Below, one piece after another: positions 5,920 through 11,429 of a stretch of 11,429 bases of DNA. The DNA lies in assembly GCA_023356515.1 (NCBI GenBank), contig JAKQYG010000085.1, positions 1 to 11,429 of the forward strand, given 5' to 3'. The notes beneath the pieces were generated by a model, which worked only from the letters and a program-made list of their open reading frames with translations, was not told where the DNA came from and searched no databases. Each line of letters opens with the position of its first letter. Within the stretch, counting starts at the first letter, position 1. Source of the stretch: Trichodesmium sp. MAG_R04 (GTDB lineage: Bacteria; Cyanobacteriota; Cyanobacteriia; Cyanobacteriales; Microcoleaceae). Both the position numbers and the translations under genes were made by a program.

Positions 5920-6647
5920 TTTTCCATTTCCAAAGTAACAATCAGAACTGTAATATTATCATTGCCTCCTTTTTCCTTAGCAGTATCTACTAATTCTTGA
6001 GCAATAGTTTGAGTATCTTGATTAGAACTTAATATAGAAGCAATAATGGAATCAGATAATTCTTCTGTCAATCCATCACTACAGAGTAAGAGGCGATCGC
6101 TCGGTTGAATATCTAGAGGTAAGATATCTATCTTACCCATATCCTCCCTACCTAAACATTGGGAAAGCACATGACGCCAAGGATGAGTTCTAGCTTGATC
6201 TAAAGTTATAGTATTACTTTTCACAGCCTCAGCTACCAAGGTTTGGTCCTCTGTACATTGCTCTAGTATTTCGTCTCGAAGTCTATAGAGACGAGAGTCA
6301 CCCACATTTGCACACCAAGGTTTTTGCCCTCGGAAAATAGCCACCACTGCTGTTGTACCCATATCTGACCGTTCAGGATGTTCTTGCTGGTCATCTAGGA
6401 TAGCCTTATTTGCTTTAATTAAGGCATTTTCTAACAACTGAGTTGATTTAATAGAATTGTGCCAATGGCTAAAAAGATAAGTCTTAATTACTTCTGTAGC
6501 TATCCTGCTCGCTTCTTGGCCACCACTGTGTCCTCCCATACCATCAGCAACAATAAAAAATTTGCCTTCAGGATCTATATAATAAGAATCTTGATTAATT
6601 GAGCGAACACTACCTGTATCAGTAATGCCTGCGAACTCCAGTTTCAT
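5916..6647 (-). CDS. pphA: PP2C-family protein phosphatase, PphA-like
   Basis: A metal-dependent Ser/Thr phosphatase of the single-domain bacterial PP2C (PPM) type, predicted cytosolic. Counted from the chosen ATG (243 aa), the motifs are TDTGSVRSINQD (Asp20), FIVADGMGGHSGG (Asp35, Gly36), MGTTAVV, ANVGDSRLYRL, LLLCSDGLTEEL (Asp191) and GGNDNITVLIV (Asp230). All aspartates that bind the catalytic Mn/Mg centre are present. The stretch HPWRHVLSQCLGRED and the following residues closely resemble cyanobacterial PphA, which dephosphorylates the nitrogen regulator PII. That assignment is from memory, and paralogues with other substrates exist. The frame is open to a GTG at 6698 (260 aa), but MKLEFAGITDTG is the conserved N-terminus, so I chose the ATG at 6647; neither start has a clear Shine-Dalgarno. 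It is the first gene of an operon with anmK, and the two overlap by four bases. Confidence 0.9.
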   Translation of the reverse strand: MKLEFAGITDTGSVRSINQDSYYIDPEGKFFIVADGMGGHSGGQEASRIATEVIKTYLFSHWHNSIKSTQLLENALIKANKAILDDQQEHPERSDMGTTAVVAIFRGQKPWCANVGDSRLYRLRDEILEQCTEDQTLVAEAVKSNTITLDQARTHPWRHVLSQCLGREDMGKIDILPLDIQPSDRLLLCSDGLTEELSDSIIASILSSNQDTQTIAQELVDTAKEKGGNDNITVLIVTLEMEK

Positions 6648-6861
6648 AGTATAACTTAGTTCAGTTATTTTAGTCCAATTTTTAGATTTATTATCCACCT
6701 AGATATAATTAATATCTTACTATAATTTCGTTTAAAATCCTGTATTACAAAGCTTCATTGGTTACCAACCCCAATCTAAACGTTAACTGTCTAGTCTACT
6801 CTATTAAATTCTATAAGTCTAAGCCTTTCCCCAATAGTGAGAAAAGTTGGTTGGCATTGAG

Positions 6862-6896
6862 AACAATAATATTGTCAACAACATTATTGTTTTTTT
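6862..6896 (+). terminator. Terminator-like hairpin with no upstream plus-strand gene
   Basis: AACAATAAT (6862-6870) pairs with ATTATTGTT (6883-6891) around a 12-nt loop, and the T-run continues to 6896. The shape is that of an intrinsic terminator on the plus strand, though the stem is A/T-rich. No plus-strand protein gene precedes it, because the neighbouring gene points the other way. It could end a small RNA, act in the ABC1 kinase leader, or be fortuitous. Confidence 0.45.
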
Positions 6897-6897
6897 C

Positions 6898-6923
6898 ATG
6901 GCCATGAGGAAACTCATGGCCAT
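6898..6923. repeat. Perfect 11-bp stem with GAAA tetraloop
   Basis: ATGGCCATGAG (6898-6908) is exactly complementary to CTCATGGCCAT (6913-6923), closed on the plus strand by GAAA, a GNRA-type stable tetraloop. It starts one base after the T-run of the previous hairpin. Only a few T bases follow, so it is not itself a standard terminator. Confidence 0.7.
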
Positions 6924-7140
6924 ACAGAGGACTTTTCATAAGAATTAAAGACATTCTGGGTAATTGCTTAACCTATCATTTCTACACTGTCATTATGCAA
7001 TATCCAAATAATCAGACTTGAAAATTGATTTTTTGATGAAAAGCTACTTTATCGAAATCTTCCTAATACCTGATACCTTTTGCATAACCCCCTTACTATT
7101 GTAAACCAAATTTAGTATAACTAATCGATTTTTTCTCAGT

Positions 7141-7145
7141 GGAGG
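7141..7145 (+). promoter_or_regulatory. Ribosome binding site deciding the ABC1 kinase start
   Basis: GGAGG lies five bases before a TTG at 7151. The longer frame begins at a GTG (7139) that overlaps this site and has no Shine-Dalgarno of its own. Confidence 0.5.
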
Positions 7146-7150
7146 AAATT

Positions 7151-9292
7151 TTGCTTAGAGAGATACAGTCAAATACTTTAAGGATATTGTTACAATATTT
7201 AACAAGAGTCGTTAAATTTTTCTTAAATTTTATGAATTTAGAAATAATATCATCTGGGACTAGCCAAAAAAACTTTAATTCAAACAGCAATGAATTAGAC
7301 ATAGTAGAAGTTGAGGGAACGCAAGTAATAAATATAGATCCAGAAATACCCAAATCTCAAAATCCTCCAGAGACATTAGAAGACGATACCTTACGCTATG
7401 ATCCAGAGAAAATTGAAGCCTTTTACAGCAAACGTCCTTTGCAAGTCTGGAAACGTCGAATTAGCATCTTATGGACTTTTATGTTATTTGGTGTTAAGTT
7501 GTGGTTGGACAAAGTTACTGGTAACTCCACTAAAAATGAAACAAAACGGGCAATCTCCTTAAGAGAAATCTTGACAAATTTCGGTCCTGCCTTTATTAAA
7601 GTAGGACAAGCTCTATCTACTCGACCAGATTTAGCTTCTCCAACATATTTAGAAGAGTTGACCAAATTACAGGATCAATTACCACCTTTTCCCAATGAAG
7701 TTGCTTATCATTTTATAGAAGAAGAATTAGGTTTTCTTCCAAAAGAAATTTATACAGAATTAACACCAAATCCCATTGCTGCTGCTTCCCTTGGACAAGT
7801 ATATAAAGGCAAACTAAAAACAGGTGAAACAGTAGCAGTAAAAGTACAACGTCCTGGTTTAGCAGAAAGTATTGCTTTAGACATTTATATATTAAGAACA
7901 CTAGCTATTTGGGCAAATAAAAATATTCAGCGACTTCGTAGTGATTTAGTTGCCATAATGGATGAGTTTGGCACAAGAATATTTGAGGAAATGGATTACA
8001 CTCAAGAAGGTCGAAATGCCGAAAAATTTAAACAACTCTACGGTCATCTGAAAGATATTTATGTTCCTAAAATTTATTGGCAATATACAGGTCGTCGTGT
8101 ATTGACAATGGAGTGGATAACTGGTACCAAGCTGACTAATTTGGAAGCTGTAAAAGCCAAAAATATTGATGCGAAGTATATGATAGAAATTGGTGTACAA
8201 TGTTCTTTGAGACAGTTATTAGAACATGGTTTTTTTCATGCGGATCCTCACCCTGGTAATTTATTAGCCAGTCCAGATGGTAAACTAGTTTATCTAGATT
8301 TTGGCATGATGAGTCAGGTTAAACCTTATCAGCGATATGGTTTATTAGAAGCAGTGGTACACTTGGTAAATCGTGATTTTGAAGCTTTAGCTCAGGATTA
8401 TGTAAAGCTAGAATTTTTGACGCCAGAAACTGATTTAACTCCTATTATCTCAGCATTAGCTGGTGTATTTAATGATGCTCTTGGTGCAAGTGTGGCAGAA
8501 CTTAATTTTAAGAGTATTACAGACCAGTTGTCGGCTTTAATGTATGAATATCCATTCCGGGTACCTGCTTATTATGCTTTGATTATTCGTTCTTTGGTAA
8601 CTTTGGAAGGTATTGCTATTAATGTTGATCCTAATTTTAAAGTGTTGAGTAAAGCTTATCCTTATGTAGCAAAACGTTTATTAACTGACCCTGCTCCTGA
8701 GTTGAGAACTTCTCTAAAAGATTTACTTTTTAAAGATGGTGATTTTCGTTGGAATAGATTAGAAAATTTATTAAAAAATGCTAGTAATAGTGATGATTAT
8801 GATATTAGCAAAGTGTTAGATCAAGCTCTAGATTTCTTATTGTCTGAACGGGGAGATTTTATTCGTGTTCGTTTAGTTGAAGAACTTATTAATAGTCTGG
8901 ATTTGGCATCGATAAATACATTTGTTAATGTAAGAACTAAAGTAAGTGAATGGTTAGGCCTGAAAGCAGCAAAAACTTCAGTTACTACATCTAGAAATCC
9001 AGTAGAGGAAAAGAGAGTAGAACATATTACAAATATCTGGCAAATTATTCAAGATACTCCTGGCTTTAATGCTATGCAGTTAGTACAGTTGGCACCAAAT
9101 ATATTAGGTAAACCAGAGATGCAAAAAATTGGGCAACAAGTAGCAGGTGGTTTGACTCAACGGGCGATCGCTCGTTTGGTTCGTCAAGTATTACTATCTT
9201 CGGAGCATTCTAATGGTAATGGCAATGGTAATAGCAATGGTCATCACTCAAAGAGTCAACCTCAATTTTCTTTGCCTGTTTCTTCTAGCTAA
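7151..9292 (+). CDS. ABC1/UbiB (AarF) family atypical protein kinase
   Basis: A large ABC1-family atypical kinase (713 aa from TTG 7151, 717 from GTG 7139). Members act in quinone and prenyl-lipid metabolism (UbiB/Coq8) and, in plastids and cyanobacteria, at membranes in stress responses; the substrate here cannot be read from sequence. Counted from 7139, the family marks are KVGQALSTRPDL (154-165, the KxGQ motif), the alanine-rich loop AAASLGQVYKG (214-224) replacing a normal glycine loop, VAVKVQRP with catalytic-site Lys235, FHADPHPGNLL (366-376) and the metal-binding LDFGM (386-390). About 85 variable residues precede the conserved region at RYDPEKIEAFYSKRP, with a hydrophobic patch near 15-32. 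The C-terminus ends in an Asn-Gly repeat tail. An in-frame ATG at 7232 is another possible start. The gene stands alone and is followed by an intrinsic terminator. Its paralogue class is not assigned. Confidence 0.93.
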   Translation: MLREIQSNTLRILLQYLTRVVKFFLNFMNLEIISSGTSQKNFNSNSNELDIVEVEGTQVINIDPEIPKSQNPPETLEDDTLRYDPEKIEAFYSKRPLQVWKRRISILWTFMLFGVKLWLDKVTGNSTKNETKRAISLREILTNFGPAFIKVGQALSTRPDLASPTYLEELTKLQDQLPPFPNEVAYHFIEEELGFLPKEIYTELTPNPIAAASLGQVYKGKLKTGETVAVKVQRPGLAESIALDIYILRTLAIWANKNIQRLRSDLVAIMDEFGTRIFEEMDYTQEGRNAEKFKQLYGHLKDIYVPKIYWQYTGRRVLTMEWITGTKLTNLEAVKAKNIDAKYMIEIGVQCSLRQLLEHGFFHADPHPGNLLASPDGKLVYLDFGMMSQVKPYQRYGLLEAVVHLVNRDFEALAQDYVKLEFLTPETDLTPIISALAGVFNDALGASVAELNFKSITDQLSALMYEYPFRVPAYYALIIRSLVTLEGIAINVDPNFKVLSKAYPYVAKRLLTDPAPELRTSLKDLLFKDGDFRWNRLENLLKNASNSDDYDISKVLDQALDFLLSERGDFIRVRLVEELINSLDLASINTFVNVRTKVSEWLGLKAAKTSVTTSRNPVEEKRVEHITNIWQIIQDTPGFNAMQLVQLAPNILGKPEMQKIGQQVAGGLTQRAIARLVRQVLLSSEHSNGNGNGNSNGHHSKSQPQFSLPVSSS
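9212..9241 (+). repeat. Hexanucleotide repeat encoding an Asn-Gly tail
   Basis: Five imperfect AATGGY units (one reads AATAGC) encode NGNGNGNSNG near the C-terminus of the ABC1 kinase. Because the unit is six bases, slippage would change length without shifting frame. The tail lies outside the kinase fold and is probably disordered. Confidence 0.8.
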
Positions 9293-9329
9293 GTTAATAT
9301 TAATTTGTTAATAATTAATAATTAATATT

Positions 9330-9372
9330 TGGTTGTTAGTAGCAAATTTTTCTACTGGCAACTAATTTTTTT
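9330..9372 (+). terminator. Intrinsic terminator of the ABC1 kinase gene
   Basis: A 13-bp stem with three G-U pairs joins TGGTTGTTAGTAG (9330-9342) and CTACTGGCAACTA (9352-9364) over a 9-nt loop, then seven T (9366-9372). It begins 37 bp after the stop codon. The AT-only inverted repeat 9296-9305 with 9320-9329 just before it is weaker. Confidence 0.75.
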
Positions 9373-9443
9373 ATGAGAAAAAGTTACAGCAGATTTTGAG
9401 CAAATAATCTCACGGGGTGACAAGTAAGCTTATACACCCAGAC

Positions 9444-9460
9444 AATAAACTGAGTTTATT
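9444..9460. promoter_or_regulatory. 17-bp palindrome, possible operator
   Basis: AATAAACT-G-AGTTTATT is a perfect dyad with a single central base, 84 bp before the start of the small membrane protein gene and about 40 bp before its promoter candidate. A dimeric regulator could bind it, but no protein can be named. Confidence 0.3.
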
Positions 9461-9496
9461 ATCTTTCAGAAAATTTCGTCAATTACATCTAGTTTC

Positions 9497-9505
9497 TGTT
9501 ATAGT
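9497..9505 (+). promoter_or_regulatory. Extended -10 promoter candidate
   Basis: TGT followed by TATAGT (five of six to TATAAT) forms an extended -10 element 39 bp before the ATG at 9544. There is no strong -35. With the kinase terminator upstream, a promoter is needed in this gap. Confidence 0.4.
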
Positions 9506-9532
9506 CCTAGCAGATTCCACGTATTTTATATT

Positions 9533-9538
9533 AGGAGG
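9533..9538 (+). promoter_or_regulatory. Strong ribosome binding site of the membrane protein gene
   Basis: AGGAGG lies five bases before the ATG at 9544, the best Shine-Dalgarno in the window, and fixes the start. An ATG at 9539 would be stopped after two codons (ATG TTA TGA). Confidence 0.8.
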
Positions 9539-9543
9539 ATGTT

Positions 9544-9903
9544 ATGAGTAGTATACTTCCTGTAGTTTTTGTATGGTTTATTTCATTATTTGGTGCTTGT
9601 TTAGGTATTATTATCGGAGGTACTATTGGAGGAATAGTCGGTGCAATTACTAGGTTAATTACTAAGTTTAGATGTACAATGAGAATATTTAATGCAGCTA
9701 CTTTTACCTCACTTTTAACTACAATTATTTTTATTATTATATCTCATAAAAAAATTCAACCTCTAAATTGTTCTGATGGTTTAGAAGGAGTATATCTTTG
9801 TTTAAGTCCATTATTTATTCCTTTTTGGGGAGCTATAATTGGAGGTATGCTGGGCTCATTTATCGGAGTATTATTGGAAATATACAGAAAACAATATCAT
9901 TAA
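9544..9903 (+). CDS. Small glycine-rich integral membrane protein, unknown function
   Basis: A 119-aa hydrophobic protein that I do not recognise. Predicted segments are: residues 3-38, two closely spaced helices rich in small residues (GACLGIIIGGTIGGIVGAI), with repeated GxxxG spacing like a glycine zipper; a short basic loop (RLITKFRCTMR); a third helix at about 50-67 (TFTSLLTTIIFIIISH); a loop of about 18 residues with two cysteines (Cys76, Cys86); and a fourth helix at about 88-111 with another glycine cluster (FWGAIIGGMLGSFIGVLL). The tail is short and charged (EIYRKQYH). Glycine-zipper helices pack tightly in membranes and occur in channels and assembly proteins, but no specific function follows. 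The perfect AGGAGG and own promoter candidate argue that it is a real, well-translated gene. It ends 107 bp before the metallophosphoesterase gene on the same strand with no clear terminator between, so they may be co-transcribed. Confidence 0.75.
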   Translation: MSSILPVVFVWFISLFGACLGIIIGGTIGGIVGAITRLITKFRCTMRIFNAATFTSLLTTIIFIIISHKKIQPLNCSDGLEGVYLCLSPLFIPFWGAIIGGMLGSFIGVLLEIYRKQYH

Positions 9904-10010
9904 ATTACTATTGCTTTTGCTGTAATTCATGAGAATTCTTGTAGTATTAAATTTTAGGATTTATAAGTTGAAAGCTAAGAATTAAGCCAATTAATTTTGA
10001 ATAAAAAAAG

Positions 10011-11144
10011 ATGAAGTTCAACCGTCGTCATTTCTTAATTTCTCTTAGTAGCGGATTAGGATTAGTATTTTATTCCTGTAAAAATTTACAGCAAACTAAA
10101 ACTACGGACATCAGAAATATTAATTCTCAAATTATTGAAAATTCTACTGTTTCTTCTTCAGAAGTTCCTACTCCGTTAGGACCAGCTCCAAAAGGAATGT
10201 TTGCTCCTAAGCGAGGAGATATTAGACTTGTAATTATTAGCGATTTAAATAGTAGTTATGGCTCCACAAGTTATCAAATACAAGTCGAAAAAACTATTCC
10301 TTTAATTCCTGAATGGCAGCCAGATTTATTACTTTGTGCAGGTGATATGATTGCCGGACAAAAACTGTCACTTACTGAAGAAAATATTCAAGCTATGTGG
10401 AATGGTTTTGACCGCTATCTTGCTATACCATTACGTCAATTAAAGCAACCTTTTGGTATTACCATAGGCAATCATGATGCTTCAGGTTATTTAAAAAAAT
10501 CTGGGGATGGTTATATCTATGAAAAAGAACGCAGACAAGCAGAAATTTATTGGAGAAAACATCAAAATGATTTAAATATAAATTTTTTAGAAGCAGATGG
10601 ATTTCCTTTTTATTATAGTTTTATCCATAAAGAAATTTTTTATTTAATTTGGGATGCTTCTACATTTGATATTCCTACTAAACAATTAAAATGGGCAGAA
10701 AAAAGTCTTGCAAGTAGTCAAGCACAAAACGCAAAAATGCGAATTGTGATGGGTCATTTACCTCTTTATGCTGTGGGAGTTGGTAGAAATAAATTTGGTG
10801 ATGTTTTAAATAAAGCTGAGGAGTTACAAACTCTGTTAGAAAAATATAATGTATATCTATATATTAGCGGTCATCATCATGCTTATTTCCCTGGTTATAA
10901 AGGCAATTTAAAATTGCTGCATGCTGGTGCTTTAGGTAGCGGACCTCGTGTTTTACTGAATAGTAATTTACCCCCGGGAAATACTTTGACTGTTTTGGAC
11001 ATTGACCTAGAGCAAGATAAGAGTTTTTATACTACTTATGACATGAAAACTATGACAGTTTTTAATCCGAAAGAATTGCCAGAAAAAATTACTGGTTTCA
11101 ATGGCTGGGTTTTGCGAGAACCAGAAGCAGTGTTGCTTAGTTAA
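10011..11144 (+). CDS. Exported calcineurin-like metallophosphoesterase
   Basis: A 377-aa phosphoesterase of the calcineurin-like superfamily with a two-metal site. The motifs are SDLNSSYGS (Asp78), CAGDMI (Gly111-Asp112), IGNHDAS (Asn154-His155), MGHLPLY (His249) and SGHHHAY (His288, His290). The first motif reads D-x-N instead of the usual D-x-H, a variant I recall in related bacterial proteins. The N-terminus MKFNRRHFLISLSSGLGLVFYSC has a twin-arginine-like NRRHFL followed by a hydrophobic stretch and Cys23, suggesting Tat export. FYSC is a poor lipobox, so lipid anchoring is uncertain. Residues 25-70 are a polar linker rich in Ser, Pro and Gln. The substrate is not predictable; phosphomono- or diesters in the periplasm are likely. 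The start codon lacks a good Shine-Dalgarno, but it is the one that gives a complete signal sequence. Confidence 0.88.
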   Translation: MKFNRRHFLISLSSGLGLVFYSCKNLQQTKTTDIRNINSQIIENSTVSSSEVPTPLGPAPKGMFAPKRGDIRLVIISDLNSSYGSTSYQIQVEKTIPLIPEWQPDLLLCAGDMIAGQKLSLTEENIQAMWNGFDRYLAIPLRQLKQPFGITIGNHDASGYLKKSGDGYIYEKERRQAEIYWRKHQNDLNINFLEADGFPFYYSFIHKEIFYLIWDASTFDIPTKQLKWAEKSLASSQAQNAKMRIVMGHLPLYAVGVGRNKFGDVLNKAEELQTLLEKYNVYLYISGHHHAYFPGYKGNLKLLHAGALGSGPRVLLNSNLPPGNTLTVLDIDLEQDKSFYTTYDMKTMTVFNPKELPEKITGFNGWVLREPEAVLLS

Positions 11145-11170
11145 CAAAGGTTGAGATAAATTGAGATACT

Positions 11171-11188
11171 GTTATTAAATAACTTTTT
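11171..11188 (+). terminator. Weak terminator candidate after the phosphoesterase gene
   Basis: GTTATT (11171-11176) and AATAAC (11178-11183) form a palindrome followed by five T. The one-base centre means only part of it can pair as RNA, so it is a poor terminator, and read-through into dapL is possible. Confidence 0.2.
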
Positions 11189-11198
11189 CTAATCTACC

Positions 11199-11429
11199 AT
11201 GGCAACAATTAACGATAATTACCTCAAACTTAAAGCAGGATACTTATTCCCGGAAATAGCTAGACGGGTTAATACATTTGCTGAAGCACACCCGGAAGCC
11301 CAAATTATAAAATTGGGTATTGGGGATGTAACCGAACCATTGCCAGAAGCTTGTATTCAGGCCATGACTAAAGCTGTAGCAGAAATGGGCGATCGCTCAA
11401 CTTTTAAGGGATATGGCCCAGAGCAAGGT
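11199..11429 (+). CDS. dapL: LL-diaminopimelate aminotransferase, 5' part (cut by window end)
   Basis: The window ends within this gene. The 77 codons begin MATINDNYLKLKAGYLF and include LGIGDVTEPLP (39-49) and FKGYGPEQG (69-77), the opening blocks of DapL. This PLP-dependent class I/II aminotransferase makes LL-diaminopimelate from tetrahydrodipicolinate and glutamate in one step, bypassing the succinylase route. It supplies lysine and peptidoglycan cross-link precursor in cyanobacteria and plants. The full enzyme is about 410 aa, so roughly four fifths, including the PLP lysine, lies outside. No Shine-Dalgarno precedes the ATG. The gene follows the phosphoesterase by 54 bp. A HIP1 site lies at 11389-11396. 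Confidence 0.93.
   Translation, partial: MATINDNYLKLKAGYLFPEIARRVNTFAEAHPEAQIIKLGIGDVTEPLPEACIQAMTKAVAEMGDRSTFKGYGPEQG

Larger units (their letters stand above)
6699..7138. other. Divergent intergenic region between pphA-like and ABC1 kinase genes
   Basis: 440 bp with no credible protein gene. It must hold promoters for both flanking genes. On the plus strand there are two TATAAT hexamers (6704-6709, 6721-6726), and a TATAAC (7116-7121) placed about 30 bp before the ABC1 start. It also carries the paired hairpins at 6862-6896 and 6898-6923. Confidence 0.6.

Noticed and set aside
9415..9439. GGGTG/CACCC inverted repeat before the small membrane protein gene
   Set aside because: Only a 5-bp stem with a 15-nt loop; not distinguishable from chance.

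Overview
The window looks like cyanobacterial chromosome. It is AT-rich and gene-sparse, with long intergenic stretches. The HIP1 octamer GCGATCGC occurs at least seven times, against an expectation below one by chance. Several proteins are of recognisably cyanobacterial type: a SigC-like group 2 sigma factor, a PphA-like PP2C phosphatase, an LL-diaminopimelate aminotransferase and a cyanobacterial lipoyl synthase. The base composition and low coding density would suit a filamentous Trichodesmium/Okeania-like lineage, but that is inference and no marker gene fixes the genus.

Layout. 1-454: leader region of lipA, with an extended -10 promoter candidate and a perfect 17-bp hairpin. 455-1336 (+): lipA. 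1337-2771: about 1.4 kb without a convincing gene, containing three or four short elements bounded by inverted repeats that look like non-autonomous transposon (MITE) remnants. 2772-4004 (+): SigC-type sigma factor. 4001-4543 (-): a frameshifted, truncated IS200/IS605-type tnpB remnant lying against the sigma gene stop codon. 4669-6647 (-): a two-gene operon, PphA-like phosphatase then anmK, with stop and start codons overlapping as ATGA. 6699-7138: a divergent intergenic region with two adjacent strong hairpins, one of them terminator-like. 7151-9292 (+): an ABC1/UbiB-family atypical kinase followed by an intrinsic terminator. 9544-9903 (+): a small glycine-rich membrane protein of unknown function. 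10011-11144 (+): an exported metallophosphoesterase. 11199-window end (+): the first 77 codons of dapL.

The genes are mostly housekeeping and do not form one pathway: lipoate cofactor synthesis, transcription initiation, muropeptide recycling, PP2C signalling (by homology possibly of PII), quinone/lipid-related ABC1 kinase function, and lysine/DAP synthesis. The only clear coupling is between the phosphatase and anmK. I see no CRISPR array, tRNA, rRNA, phage or defence system. The most interesting material is non-coding: the cluster of inverted-repeat elements, the lipA leader hairpin, the paired hairpins at 6862-6923, and the dead tnpB.
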